A stretch of DNA of 64,000 nt from Blautia argi (GCF_003287895.1 NZ_CP030280.1:1991501-2055500), one strand, 5' to 3'; shown: positions 18,729 through 27,674, counted from the first letter of the stretch. Numbers and translations: made by a program. Notes: generated from the sequence alone by a model not told the origin.

Positions 18729-19103
18729 CTATCCTCTGAATTCAAATGCATTTTTTATCAGTTTCACACCCTTGGGGGTAATGCCTACCACGTCAAAGCG
18801 ACAAGGTGTTTCCATACCATATCCCTGCTTTGTAAGATAGTAAAGGGCTGTTCTTGAAATCCGCTGCTGCTTTTTCCTGTCCACAGCCGCAAGACCGTCC
18901 CCAAAACCTTCTGTGCTGCGGTATTTTACTTCCACAAAACACAGATATTCCCCCTCTCTTGCCACAATATCAATCTCTCCCTGTCTACAGGAAAAATTTC
19001 GGCACAAAATCTCATATCCCTGATCTTTTAAATACCGGACAGCCGCTTCTTCATAAAAGGTGCCTACTGCTCTTTTGGATTCCTTTTTCGCCTTTTGCGT
19101 CAT
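18729..19103 (-). CDS. YraN-family endonuclease-like protein
   Basis: A 124-residue member of the YraN/UPF0102 family, related to restriction-endonuclease-fold nucleases. The core GEIDIVAREGEYLCFVEVKYR carries the D-x(n)-E-x-K catalytic pattern, and AVDRKKQQRI follows as in relatives. Its biological role is not settled. It overlaps rnhB by four bases (ATGA), the usual neighbour of yraN in Firmicutes. Confidence 0.9.
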   Translation of the reverse strand: MTQKAKKESKRAVGTFYEEAAVRYLKDQGYEILCRNFSCRQGEIDIVAREGEYLCFVEVKYRSTEGFGDGLAAVDRKKQQRISRTALYYLTKQGYGMETPCRFDVVGITPKGVKLIKNAFEFRG

Positions 19104-19867
19104 ACCTTTTCTCCCAGAACATTGTGAATAAACGAACGTCTGTGAATGGGCGTGGGACCGTATTTTTTAAGAGCTTCTATATGAGCCCCAGAACCGTATC
19201 CTTTGTTGGATGCAAACCCATACTGAGGCATAATTTTGTCATATTCCCGCATAAGCCTGTCCCTGGTAACCTTTGCTACAATACTGGCGGCTGCAATGGA
19301 AATACTCTTTGCATCGCCTTTTATAATAGGTACCTGAGGAATGGAAATACCTGGAATGGTTACGGCATCATTCAAAAGAATCTGTGGCTTTATAGGCAGC
19401 TTTGCAACAGCCTCCCGCATAGCCTCGTAGGTTGCCTGCAGAATATTGATCTCATCAATTCTGGCCGGAGAAGCGTATCCCACCTCTGCTGCCACTGCCT
19501 TGTCCATAATTTCCTCATATAGTTCTTCTCTTTTCTTCTCTGAAAGCTGTTTGGAATCATTGATATACAAAATCCGGCAGTCCCTGGGCAAAACCACAGC
19601 CCCTGCCACAACCGGACCGGCAAAGGGGCCTCTGCCCACCTCATCTATGCCGCAGATATAACCCAGATGCTCATACTCCTTCTCATATGCGCACATGCCC
19701 TCTATCCGCTGTTTTTCCTTTTCCAGGCTTAAAATCCGCTTTTCAGCCTGTACCAGCAGATTTTGAATTCCTTTTCTCTCATCTTTTCTGTAAAGGGCGC
19801 AAAGCGCCGGAAGCTCTTCCTCCGGCGCAATTTTAAATTCATTTCTTATTTCCTGAATACTTTTCAT
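19100..19867 (-). CDS. rnhB: Ribonuclease HII
   Basis: RNase HII removes ribonucleotides and RNA-DNA hybrid primers. This 255-residue copy has the long N-terminal extension common in Firmicutes and the core motif GIDEVGRGPFAGPVVAGAV with the catalytic Asp-Glu pair; NDSKQLSEKKRE and the KVTRDRLM region follow. It starts 13 bases after rbgA in the translation superoperon. Its partner RNase HI-type gene lies separately at 30512-31114. Confidence 0.96.
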   Translation of the reverse strand: MKSIQEIRNEFKIAPEEELPALCALYRKDERKGIQNLLVQAEKRILSLEKEKQRIEGMCAYEKEYEHLGYICGIDEVGRGPFAGPVVAGAVVLPRDCRILYINDSKQLSEKKREELYEEIMDKAVAAEVGYASPARIDEINILQATYEAMREAVAKLPIKPQILLNDAVTIPGISIPQVPIIKGDAKSISIAAASIVAKVTRDRLMREYDKIMPQYGFASNKGYGSGAHIEALKKYGPTPIHRRSFIHNVLGEKV

Positions 19868-19879
19868 CTATGGTACTCC

Positions 19880-20719
19880 TTAAGGTCTTTCCAGTGTAAT
19901 TCTCCCGATTTTTCCGTTTCGGAACTCCTCCAGGAAAAGGTTGGCAGCCTTTCCGTAATCCAGCTCATTTCCTTTCTGGATACACTTCCGATTCTCTGCA
20001 ATCTGGGTTAGCATGGAAACCCGATCCTCAGATTCTGTAATCTCATATCTCTTTTCCAAAATTCCGGCGTAAAATTCATGCAGACAGCCCAGAAGTTCTA
20101 AGGACAGCTCTTCCAGATTTAAAATTTCATCTTTAATAGATCCTACCATAGCCAGTTTTGCTCCAACGCTCTGGTCTTCAAACTTGGGCCAGAGAATTCC
20201 CGGCGTATCTAAAAGTTCCACGTTTTTATTAATACGAATCCACTGCTTTCCCTTTGTAACACCTGGTTTATTTCCTGTTTTTGTGCAGGCCTTTCCTGCA
20301 AACGCATTAATAAAAGTAGACTTTCCTACATTGGGAATCCCTACCACCATGGCGCGAATGGGACGGTTTTTAATGCCTCTTTTTCTATCTCTCTCCAGCT
20401 TTTCCTTACAGGCTTCCATAACCACAGGCAGAACATTTTTAATCCCTGCTCCGCTTTTGGCGTTGAGTTTTACAGTATAATAGCCCTTTTCCTGAAAATA
20501 CGCTGCCCACTTCTCGTTTTCCCGTTCATCTGCCAGATCCGCTTTATTTAAAAGAATCAGTCTTGCCTTATTTTTCCCCAATTCATCAATATCCGGATTC
20601 CTGCTGGAAAGGGGAATTCTTGCATCTACCACCTCAATAATCAGGTCGATCAGTTTTATATTTTCCTGCATCATACGCTTTGCTTTTGTCATATGTCCAG
20701 GATACCATTGATAATTCAT
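19880..20719 (-). CDS. rbgA: Ribosome biogenesis GTPase RbgA (YlqF)
   Basis: A circularly permuted GTPase that completes the 50S subunit. In this 279-residue protein NKADL (G4) comes before GIPNVGKST (G1, near residue 128) and the DTPG motif (G3), the permuted order that defines the family. The N-terminal WYPGHMTKAKRMM segment is highly typical. It follows lepB by 19 bases. Confidence 0.96.
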   Translation of the reverse strand: MNYQWYPGHMTKAKRMMQENIKLIDLIIEVVDARIPLSSRNPDIDELGKNKARLILLNKADLADERENEKWAAYFQEKGYYTVKLNAKSGAGIKNVLPVVMEACKEKLERDRKRGIKNRPIRAMVVGIPNVGKSTFINAFAGKACTKTGNKPGVTKGKQWIRINKNVELLDTPGILWPKFEDQSVGAKLAMVGSIKDEILNLEELSLELLGCLHEFYAGILEKRYEITESEDRVSMLTQIAENRKCIQKGNELDYGKAANLFLEEFRNGKIGRITLERP

Positions 20720-20738
20720 ACTTGTCCTCTCTTTTTTG

Positions 20739-21344
20739 TCAGTTTTTTAAAAATCCCATACGGTCAAAGGGCGCTATGCGGAACCAGAGCTTTCCCTCAA
20801 TGTATTTCTTCTGCACGTTTTTCACTTCTGCAAATCGGCTGTCCTCACTGTTGTTCCGGTTATCCCCCAGAACAAAATATTCGTCCTTTTTCAGCTTCAC
20901 TCCCTCATCTGCCAGTCCAGGGTTGCTTATCTGAGCAAATTTCCCGCTTTCCTTATGCAGCTTTCCGTCGATATATACCTGTCCGTCTTTAATCTGCACG
21001 GTTTCTCCGGGAAGCCCGATAACCCGTTTGATATGCACGGCAGCGTTGTCCTTTCCGTCCTTAGTAAAGGCAATCACATCTCCCCGCTTGGGATCTCCCA
21101 GCTTATAGGATACCTTATTGACAAAAAAGCGCTCTCCCGTCTGAAAAGTGGGTTCCATACTGCTCTCCTGCATGCTGATGCTCTGAAAAAAGAAGATTGC
21201 CGTCACTGCTGCAAGAGCAAGCACCACTGTAATCTGAAACACCCAGCCAAACACACAGCGTCCCCTTTCGCTTTTAATAAACTCCAGTGCCAGCTCTCTT
21301 TGCTCATCTCTGTTCTTTTTCTTCTTTTTGCTCAATCCTGTCAC
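20739..21344 (-). CDS. lepB: Type I signal peptidase (first of two)
   Basis: A 201-residue membrane-anchored peptidase that cleaves signal peptides of exported proteins. A basic N-terminus (KKKKKNRDEQRE) leads to one membrane span (about residues 36-58). The catalytic Ser is in SSMEPT, the Lys in AAVHIKRVIGLPGE, and GDNRNNSEDSR closes the fold. It lies between rplS and rbgA, the standard clostridial location. A second signal peptidase is encoded at 36635. Confidence 0.94.
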   Translation of the reverse strand: MTGLSKKKKKNRDEQRELALEFIKSERGRCVFGWVFQITVVLALAAVTAIFFFQSISMQESSMEPTFQTGERFFVNKVSYKLGDPKRGDVIAFTKDGKDNAAVHIKRVIGLPGETVQIKDGQVYIDGKLHKESGKFAQISNPGLADEGVKLKKDEYFVLGDNRNNSEDSRFAEVKNVQKKYIEGKLWFRIAPFDRMGFLKN

Positions 21345-21375
21345 CTTGTCCTCATATAACTATGTGATGAAAGAA

Positions 21376-21407
21376 ACAGAGGGTGCCACCTGTGCAACAC
21401 CCTCTGT
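21376..21407 (-). terminator. Terminator after rplS
   Basis: A perfect 10-bp stem (ACAGAGGGTG/CACCCTCTGT) with a 12-base loop follows the L19 stop, with a T-rich tail on the minus strand. It can isolate rplS from lepB. Confidence 0.8.
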
Positions 21408-21418
21408 CCTTCACGTTA

Positions 21419-21766
21419 TTATTTAACTAACTCTTTTACCTTAGCTGCTTTACCTACACGCTGTCTTAAGTAATTCAGTTTCGCACGTCTTACTTTACCG
21501 CGTCTGATCACTTCTACTTTTTCTACGTTAGGGGAATGTAATGGCCATGTTTTTTCAACGCCGATTCCGTTGGAAGTTTTTCTTACTGTGAAAGTTTCAC
21601 GGTTGCTTCCACCCTGTTTTTTCAGCACAACACCTTCAAAAATCTGGATTCTTTCACGGTTTCCTTCTTTGATTTTTCCGTGAACTCTTACAGTGTCACC
21701 TACGTTAAATTCCGGTGCTTCAGCTTTCATCTGAGCAGCTTCAATGTTTTTGATAATTTCGTTCAT
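21419..21766 (-). CDS. rplS: 50S ribosomal protein L19
   Basis: The 115-residue protein is L19, located at the 30S-50S interface. The start [13 protein letters not shown], the [22 protein letters not shown] block and the [18 protein letters not shown] end are standard. The ATG has AAAAGGAG seven bases upstream. A consensus promoter about 75 bases upstream gives it a leader of roughly 70 bases; Firmicutes rplS leaders often carry an L19-binding autoregulatory RNA. The spacing fits, but I could not confirm the fold. Confidence 0.97.
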   Translation of the reverse strand: MNEIIKNIEAAQMKAEAPEFNVGDTVRVHGKIKEGNRERIQIFEGVVLKKQGGSNRETFTVRKTSNGIGVEKTWPLHSPNVEKVEVIRRGKVRRAKLNYLRQRVGKAAKVKELVK

Positions 21767-21841
21767 GATTTTTCTCCTTTTATTTTGGACGTTCTTAATG
21801 CAATCAGCATCAGAGGACCATCTCTTTTTACAACAGGTTTG

Positions 21842-21870
21842 ATTATACTATGCCTGTTTCCTGTTGTCAA
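21842..21870 (-). promoter_or_regulatory. Consensus promoter of rplS
   Basis: Perfect TTGACA and TATAAT hexamers with a 17-base spacer on the minus strand, in the trmD-rplS gap. It lets L19 be made independently of the upstream rimM-trmD transcript. Confidence 0.88.
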
Positions 21871-21896
21871 GGCTTTTTCCTTTCCTGCACAATTTT

Positions 21897-23354
21897 TCAG
21901 ATAAAATATTCCACTTCCCTTGGCTGGCTGTAATTGTCTTCCAGATATGCGCAGACAGAAGATGCATCAAAAGTTCTTGCCTGCTCCGGACAGACTCGAA
22001 CACAACGCATACAATTTAAACATTTCTCCTGGTCAATTTCCAGTGTTTCCATAGAAATGGCATTTACCGGACATTTCTGCACACAGACCTTACAACCTGT
22101 ACATGCTTCTGCATCAAAAGCCTTACCCACTGGCTTCATGGTCTTTGGCTCTGGAAACGGATTTCCCGGCATCTCTGCCTCCAAAAGGCCATTTTCTTCT
22201 GCCTGCTCCAGCTTTTTCTTGATTGCTACAGCAAATTTCCGGAATACTTCTAAATCCTTTTCCCCCGGTCTTCCCGCTCCCAGCTTTGGGGCATAGATAT
22301 GAGGAATCACCGGGGCAATGGCGCCAATGCAAACAAAGCCCTGTTTCGAAAGAAGTTCCTTCATCTGTGCCAGCGTATCATCATAATGGCGGTTTCCGTA
22401 AGCAGCCATTAAAATACAGGGTGTCCCGTTTCCTCGAAGAGAAGAAAAGATGCCCCCTTCTACCCGCGGAAGCTGTCCTCCATACACAGGGGCTGCTGCC
22501 ACCAAAAGCTCCTGTTCTCCAAACATATGCTTTTGTTTTCTGAATTTCCGTCTGGTTAAATCCAAATATACCGGATTCTGGGTCAGGCAGCTCATAAGCA
22601 TCTCTGCTGCCTTTTTTGTCCCCTCTGTGGGGCTGAAATAAGCGGCTGTAACTTTTCTGCTTTTAGAGAGCAAATCCGGTCTGCGTTCCCTTGTCCGAAT
22701 CACAGACTGCTCCAGACGCCATGCTTCAATCTTTCTGTGATCTCCTGCAAGCAGCACAGAGGGAACCTTTTTCCCTCTCCATTCCTCTGGTCTGGTGTAA
22801 TGGGGATATTCCAGCAGATTATCCTGCATGGATTCAAACTGAGAGGATTCTTCATTGTTTAAAACTCCTGGCACAAATCTGGAAATGGCGTCAATCATAA
22901 CAGAGGCTGCCAGCTCGCCTCCGGTCAGCACATAATCTCCAATAGATACATAATCTGTCACCACTTCTTCCAGCACTCGCTCATCAATGCCTTCATAATG
23001 TCCGCAAAGGAAAATCAGTTCCTCCTCCATTGCCAGTTCCTCTACCATAGTCTGGCGGAATACCTGCCCCTGTGGGGTAAGATAAATACACCGCGGCTTT
23101 TTTCCCCGGCTGGCTGCCAGAGAATCCCTTCTCACAGACTCATACGCTCGATAGACCGGCTCTGCCTGCATGACCATGCCTGCGCCTCCGCCATAAGGAT
23201 AATCATCTACACGCATGTGCTTATTGTCTGAAAAATCACGAATATTCACCGTATGAAGAGAAATTTTTCCGCTCTTTAAAGCTCTTCCCGTAATGCTGGT
23301 ACTTACTGTACTTTCAATCATTTCCGGAAACAGCGTCAGTACATGATATTTCAT
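21897..23354 (-). CDS. trmD: tRNA (guanine37-N1)-methyltransferase TrmD fused to a flavodoxin-ferredoxin module
   Basis: Residues 1 to about 232 are TrmD, which makes m1G37 in tRNA: the start HVLTLFPEM, the deep-knot loops FLCGHYEGIDERV and SIGDYVLTGGE, and RERRPDLL near the end are all present. From about residue 236 the same frame continues as an EFR1-type module: a flavodoxin start (KVTAAYFSPTEGTKKAAE) and two [4Fe-4S] motifs, CTGCKVCVQKCP (from 418) and CLNCMRCVRVCP. Total length is 485, twice that of TrmD alone. At the junction no ribosome binding site or start codon is seen, so the module could not be made separately there. TrmD loses its usual last 10-20 residues. The gene follows rimM by 10 bases. 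Confidence 0.9.
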   Translation of the reverse strand: MKYHVLTLFPEMIESTVSTSITGRALKSGKISLHTVNIRDFSDNKHMRVDDYPYGGGAGMVMQAEPVYRAYESVRRDSLAASRGKKPRCIYLTPQGQVFRQTMVEELAMEEELIFLCGHYEGIDERVLEEVVTDYVSIGDYVLTGGELAASVMIDAISRFVPGVLNNEESSQFESMQDNLLEYPHYTRPEEWRGKKVPSVLLAGDHRKIEAWRLEQSVIRTRERRPDLLSKSRKVTAAYFSPTEGTKKAAEMLMSCLTQNPVYLDLTRRKFRKQKHMFGEQELLVAAAPVYGGQLPRVEGGIFSSLRGNGTPCILMAAYGNRHYDDTLAQMKELLSKQGFVCIGAIAPVIPHIYAPKLGAGRPGEKDLEVFRKFAVAIKKKLEQAEENGLLEAEMPGNPFPEPKTMKPVGKAFDAEACTGCKVCVQKCPVNAISMETLEIDQEKCLNCMRCVRVCPEQARTFDASSVCAYLEDNYSQPREVEYFI

Positions 23355-23364
23355 TTCTCTCCTC

Positions 23365-23871
23365 CTAGCATAAACCCTTTAGCAGATGAATGGTCATTTT
23401 TCCATACTCCACATCTACTTCTTTGATACAGTCCTTAATAGCAGGAACCAACACCTCTTTTTTCTCTGTTGTGTAAATGACATACACATCATTGGCGCCT
23501 GTTTCCATCACGTCCTTTAATTCCCCGAAAAGAGTACCGTCCTCTAAAAAGACCTCCATGCCAATCAAATCTGCAATGTAATATTCATTTTTCTTAAGAG
23601 GTACTGCAAATTCTCTGGTCACATACAGGCTCTTTCCCTTATAGGGCTCTATCTCATTAATATCGTCCACATCACGGAATTTGAGAATGACAAACTGCTT
23701 GAAATACTTCACTCTCTCAATTTCCAGCTCGCACAATTCTTTTCCCGTATCCAAAAGCACACTTTCCAGGTAATCAAATCTGTGTGCGTCATCTGTGGTG
23801 GGGTAGACTTTAACCTCGCCCCTGATGCCATGTGTGGTGGTAATCACACCTACCTGCAATAAATCTTCCAT
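23365..23871 (-). CDS. rimM: 16S rRNA processing protein RimM
   Basis: RimM helps mature the 30S head and binds S19. The 168-residue product has an N-terminal beta-barrel (VGVITTTHGIRGEVKVYPTTDD) and a C-terminal PRC-barrel (YYIADLIGMEVFLEDGTLFGEL) ending in a VPAIKDCIKEVD block. Of three possible starts the ATG at 23871 has the best distance (9 bases) to AAAGGAG; the ATG at 23877 is only 3 bases from it. It is preceded by a strong hairpin that separates it from khpA. Confidence 0.94.
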   Translation of the reverse strand: MEDLLQVGVITTTHGIRGEVKVYPTTDDAHRFDYLESVLLDTGKELCELEIERVKYFKQFVILKFRDVDDINEIEPYKGKSLYVTREFAVPLKKNEYYIADLIGMEVFLEDGTLFGELKDVMETGANDVYVIYTTEKKEVLVPAIKDCIKEVDVEYGKMTIHLLKGLC

Positions 23872-23902
23872 TTCCATATGCTCCTTTATTTCCCAGAAAA
23901 GC

Positions 23903-23940
23903 AAAAAGGGGGCTGTCACACCTTAAAATGCGACAACCCC
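23903..23940 (-). terminator. Terminator or attenuator between khpA and rimM
   Basis: GGGGTTGTCGCA pairs with TGTGACAGCCCC over 12 positions (two wobbles) and is followed by CTTTTTG on the minus strand. It lies inside an otherwise continuous ribosomal operon, so partial read-through is likely. Confidence 0.75.
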
Positions 23941-23954
23941 TTTCCTGGTTGTTA

Positions 23955-24185
23955 TTACTGTAAAATATCTACAACTACTTTTTTCTCACTTTTGGAGGAA
24001 GCTGCTTTCACAACAGTACGGATAGCCTTGGCAATGCGACCCTGACGACCGATTACCTTACCCATATCAGCAGGTGCAACCTTAAGTTCCAAAAGAACAG
24101 CGTCATTTTCTTCTGTTTCCGTCACAACGACTTCTTCAGGAGAATCCACAAGAGATTTTGCAATTACTTCTACTAATTCTTTCAT
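23955..24185 (-). CDS. khpA: KH-domain RNA-binding protein KhpA
   Basis: A 76-residue single KH domain (YlqC/KhpA) with the GKVIGRQGRIAKAIR loop that contacts RNA. KhpA pairs with KhpB in Gram-positive bacteria and affects cell elongation and small-RNA biology. It sits between rpsP and rimM, its usual place, 17 bases after rpsP. Confidence 0.94.
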   Translation of the reverse strand: MKELVEVIAKSLVDSPEEVVVTETEENDAVLLELKVAPADMGKVIGRQGRIAKAIRTVVKAASSKSEKKVVVDILQ

Positions 24186-24202
24186 TACAAATCACCTCCG
24201 GA

Positions 24203-24448
24203 TTATTTTTCGATACCAGCCAGTTTGAAGATTTTAGCAACAACCTCTGTTGGCTGTGCGCCGTTTGCAAGCCATTTTTTAGCTGCTTCCTCGTCTACTT
24301 TGTATACGCTTGGTTCCTGAGTTGGGTCATATGTTCCAATCTCTTCGATGAATCTTCCATCTCTTGGGGATTTGGAATCTGCAACAATGATTCTATAGAA
24401 AGGAGCTTTCTTCTGTCCCATTCTTCTTAATCTGATTTTTACTGCCAT
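24203..24448 (-). CDS. rpsP: 30S ribosomal protein S16
   Basis: S16 of 81 residues, with [30 protein letters not shown] N-terminus shown by KIRLRRMG and FYRIIVADS, and the ARNN-like end [12 protein letters not shown]. The ATG at 24448 follows AGGAGGTG at ideal spacing; an in-frame codon at 24457 is within the ribosome binding region and is not used. Confidence 0.97.
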   Translation of the reverse strand: MAVKIRLRRMGQKKAPFYRIIVADSKSPRDGRFIEEIGTYDPTQEPSVYKVDEEAAKKWLANGAQPTEVVAKIFKLAGIEK

Positions 24449-24488
24449 TTCTTTCACCTCCTGGTTTTTTCATAAAGTTTCATATATG

Positions 24489-25835
24489 TTAAAAGGGAAG
24501 TTTAAATTTTCCTCTTTTACCACCTTTGCCGCCCATTAATCCGGGCATCTGCTTCATCATTTTCTTTGCCTGCTCAAACTGCTTTACCATACGGTTGACT
24601 TCCGCCACATCAACGCCTGCACCCTTTGCAATCCGGTTTTTTCTGGAAGGACTTAAAATCTCCGGGTGAGAACGCTCCCTCGGAGTCATGGACAGGATAA
24701 TCGCTTCTTTTCTTGCCATATCCTTTTCATCTACCATGCTGTCCAAATCCTTTATCTGAGAACCAACGCCGGGAAGCATACTCAGCACACTGGACAACCC
24801 GCCCATGTTTTTCATCTGATTCATACTTTCCAGATAATCGTCAAAACCAAAGGAATTTTTGCGGAATTTCTGTTCCATTTCCCTGGCTTTTTCCTCGTCT
24901 AAATTTGCCTGGGCTTTTTCAATCAGGCTCATGACATCACCCATACCTAAAATACGGGAAGCCATGCGCTCTGGGTAAAACTGCTCTAAATCGGAAAGCT
25001 TTTCGCCCATACCTACATATAAAATGGGTTTTCCGCTGATAGCCTTTATGGAAAGCGCTGCACCGCCTCGGGTATCGCCATCCATTTTGGTAAGGATTAC
25101 ACCATCAATGCCTACCTTTTCTCCAAAGGTTTCCGCTACATTTACCGCGTCCTGTCCGGTCATGGCATCAACTACCAAAATAGTCTGATCCACGGTCAAA
25201 GCTTCCTTGATATCAGCAAGCTCCTTCATCATATCTTCATCAATATGAAGGCGTCCTGCCGTGTCCAAAATCAGAACATTGTACTTTTCATTCCTGGCAT
25301 GCTCATAAGCTGCTTTGGCAATATCCACAGGACTGTTTTTATCTCCCATGGAAAACACCTCCACACCCTGTTTTTCGCCGTTTACCTGAAGCTGCTTAAT
25401 TGCAGCGGGGCGGTAAACATCACAGGCAACCAGAAGAGGCTTTCTTCCTTTGGATTTCAGCTTTCCTGCCAGCTTCGCAGTAGTTGTGGTCTTACCTGCA
25501 CCCTGAAGCCCTACCATCATCAAAACAGTGACTTCATTGCCTGGCTTTAAGGCAATCTCTGTTGTTTCACTTCCCATTAAGCGGACAAGTTCTTCATTTA
25601 CAATCTTAATAACCATTTGCCCCGGATTCAGACCAGACATAACGTCCTGTCCAATAGCCCGCTCCTGCACAGCTTTCATAAACTGCTTTACAACCTTAAA
25701 GCTGACGTCTGCTTCCAGAAGCGCCATTTTTACTTCCTTTAAAGCAGCCTTTACATCGGCTTCGGTCAAACGGCCTTTTTTTCTTAAATTCTTAAATACA
25801 TTCTGAAGTTTGTCTGTTAAGCTCTCAAATGCCAT
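24489..25835 (-). CDS. ffh: Signal recognition particle protein Ffh
   Basis: The SRP GTPase (448 residues) targets nascent membrane proteins to FtsY. The N domain leads to the P-loop GLQGAGKTTTTAKLA near residue 108, DTAGR and TKMDGD follow, and the Met-rich M domain with the RNA-binding segment SMTPRERSHPEILSPSRKNRIAKGAG ends in MPGLMGGKGGKRG. It overlaps nothing and starts three bases after ylxM, its regulator-like partner in Firmicutes. Confidence 0.97.
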   Translation of the reverse strand: MAFESLTDKLQNVFKNLRKKGRLTEADVKAALKEVKMALLEADVSFKVVKQFMKAVQERAIGQDVMSGLNPGQMVIKIVNEELVRLMGSETTEIALKPGNEVTVLMMVGLQGAGKTTTTAKLAGKLKSKGRKPLLVACDVYRPAAIKQLQVNGEKQGVEVFSMGDKNSPVDIAKAAYEHARNEKYNVLILDTAGRLHIDEDMMKELADIKEALTVDQTILVVDAMTGQDAVNVAETFGEKVGIDGVILTKMDGDTRGGAALSIKAISGKPILYVGMGEKLSDLEQFYPERMASRILGMGDVMSLIEKAQANLDEEKAREMEQKFRKNSFGFDDYLESMNQMKNMGGLSSVLSMLPGVGSQIKDLDSMVDEKDMARKEAIILSMTPRERSHPEILSPSRKNRIAKGAGVDVAEVNRMVKQFEQAKKMMKQMPGLMGGKGGKRGKFKLPF

Positions 25836-25838
25836 GTG

Positions 25839-26183
25839 TTATAACTCCTCTAAGATTTCCTGAGAAATACTTTCCACCTGGGAAACCAGTTCCTGTCTGC
25901 TAAGATTTTCACATTCTCTGCTCAGCCTGTGAATACGATGGACCTTTTCTTTAATATTCACAAACTTTTCTACCAGATGCAGCTTTGCCTCATAATCCTG
26001 CAAAGCCTTGTTGCAGCGCTTGATATTATCATGCACGCCCTGACGGCTGATGCCCAGCTCGTCTGCCACTTCACTCAAGGAGTAGTCATTTAAAACCACA
26101 TCTTCGTAGATTCTTCTCTGGTGGGCTGTCAGAAGCTCTCCATAGAAATCATACAGCAAAGTCTGCTCTACAAATTTTTCCAT
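25839..26183 (-). CDS. ylxM: YlxM/p13-family DNA-binding protein
   Basis: A 114-residue sigma-70-region-4-like helix-turn-helix protein ([21 protein letters not shown]) that in streptococci stimulates SRP GTPase activity and always sits before ffh. The ATG at 26183 is seven bases after AAGGTG; a TTG at 26189 is less likely. It has its own strong promoter. Confidence 0.92.
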   Translation of the reverse strand: MEKFVEQTLLYDFYGELLTAHQRRIYEDVVLNDYSLSEVADELGISRQGVHDNIKRCNKALQDYEAKLHLVEKFVNIKEKVHRIHRLSRECENLSRQELVSQVESISQEILEEL

Positions 26184-26200
26184 TCGCAATCACCTTGGTT

Positions 26201-26229
26201 ATCATACAACAAGATTCCATAGCTGTCAA
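26201..26229 (-). promoter_or_regulatory. Promoter of ylxM-ffh
   Basis: TTGACA and TATGAT with a 17-base spacer on the minus strand, about 18 bases from the ylxM start. A near-palindrome resembling an SOS box lies just upstream at 26244-26257. Confidence 0.8.
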
Positions 26230-26294
26230 GTACTTTTTATTGACAAACTTTTGTTCGTATTTTCCCTCTTGCATTCATTCTCCGTATACTTCTA

Positions 26295-26323
26295 TTTACA
26301 CTCATGGTTTTCTAATATATAAT
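26295..26323 (+). promoter_or_regulatory. Promoter of tmcAL
   Basis: TTTACA and TATAAT with a 17-base spacer on the plus strand, 70 bases before the tmcAL start. Confidence 0.72.
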
Positions 26324-26392
26324 CAAGACATACGAAAAATCAGCCTGTAACCACACGGCGCAATCCCGTCATAGGGCAGAAAGGACTCTCTT

Positions 26393-27667
26393 ATGAAAAA
26401 AATCGTTGGAATTATTGCAGAATATAATCCTTTTCACAGGGGACATGCCTATCATATAAAAAAAGCAAAAGAATTGGCCAATGCAGACTGTACAGTGGTT
26501 CTGTTAAGCGGTGACTTTGTCCAGCGCGGCGCTCCTGCCATTCTCCCCAAACACACAAGGGCGAAAATGGCGCTTTTAGGCGGCGCGGATATTGTGCTGG
26601 AACTTCCCTCCTTTTATGCCTCTTCCAGTGCAGAATACTTTGCCAGAGGCGCGGTGGGGATTTTTCATGCTCTCGGCTGTATTGATGCCCTTTGCTTTGG
26701 CAGTGAAGAAGGAACCATAACACCCTGTATGGAAACCGCCAAAATCCTCGTGGAAGAGCCGACAGCCTTTCAGAATACTTTAAAAGAACATCTGAAATCC
26801 GGTCTTTCTTTTCCCTCTGCCCGAAAAGCGGCCCTTCTTGTCTGCTACCAAAAACAGTCTTCCCTTAGCAGGGACGAACACTTTTTAGATTCGCCTAACA
26901 ACATTCTGGGAATTGAATACTGTAAGGCGCTGCTCTCTCTTAACAGCGCCATAGAACCTATAACAGTAAAACGGGAAGGCAGCAGCTACCATGCCCAGAA
27001 ACTGACAGACAGCTACCCCAGCGCCTCTGCCATTCGTCAGACCCTTGCCAAACCATCCCAAACCGAATTTGGGCAGGCAACGTCCGACTCCTTTGACTTC
27101 TCTTTATCCGCCCTTTGGAAACAGGTGCAGCCGGAAGCCGTAGCTGCTTTTTCCCGGAATTTTTCAAAAGAAGATTTTTTAACGGAAGACGATTTTTCTC
27201 TTCTCTTAAAATATAAGTTGATGAGCAGTACGCCCCAGACCTTATGTCAGGCTGCAGACATGTCCCCGGAACTTGCACAGCGGATTTTGAACTGCTTAAA
27301 TGAGTTTCGCTCCTTTTCCCAGTTTGCAGCTCTTTTAAAGACAAAGGAGCTTACCCGTACCAGAATCAATCGGGCGCTGTTGCATGTGCTTTTGGACATT
27401 TCCGCAGATTTGCCTTCCCGCACGCCCGGCTATGTCCGATTGCTGGGATTCAACAAAAATGCTTCCGGATTTTTAAAAACTGTGCAGAAAAGTGCCTCTC
27501 TGCCCTTGCTTACAAAAGCAGCCGATTACAAAAGACTTCTGCCAAAGGAAGAAGTCCCTGTGTTTGAAAAAGACATTTTTGTTTCCAACCTGTATCAATC
27601 TGTGTTAAATATAAAAAAACAGACTGCTTTTACACATGATTTGCAAAAGCCGCCTGTCATTTTATAA
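26393..27667 (+). CDS. tmcAL: tRNA(Met) cytidine acetate ligase TmcAL (YlbM)
   Basis: TmcAL makes N4-acetylcytidine at the wobble base of elongator tRNA-Met using acetate and ATP. The 424-residue product has the nucleotidyltransferase start GIIAEYNPFHRGHAYHI with the HxGH motif, then LSGDFVQRGAPAI and the C-terminal helical domain. The ATG follows AGAAAGGA. It is alone on the plus strand, converging on the SEDS-like gene with only seven bases between stops. Confidence 0.95.
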   Translation: MKKIVGIIAEYNPFHRGHAYHIKKAKELANADCTVVLLSGDFVQRGAPAILPKHTRAKMALLGGADIVLELPSFYASSSAEYFARGAVGIFHALGCIDALCFGSEEGTITPCMETAKILVEEPTAFQNTLKEHLKSGLSFPSARKAALLVCYQKQSSLSRDEHFLDSPNNILGIEYCKALLSLNSAIEPITVKREGSSYHAQKLTDSYPSASAIRQTLAKPSQTEFGQATSDSFDFSLSALWKQVQPEAVAAFSRNFSKEDFLTEDDFSLLLKYKLMSSTPQTLCQAADMSPELAQRILNCLNEFRSFSQFAALLKTKELTRTRINRALLHVLLDISADLPSRTPGYVRLLGFNKNASGFLKTVQKSASLPLLTKAADYKRLLPKEEVPVFEKDIFVSNLYQSVLNIKKQTAFTHDLQKPPVIL

Positions 27668-27674
27668 AAACAGG

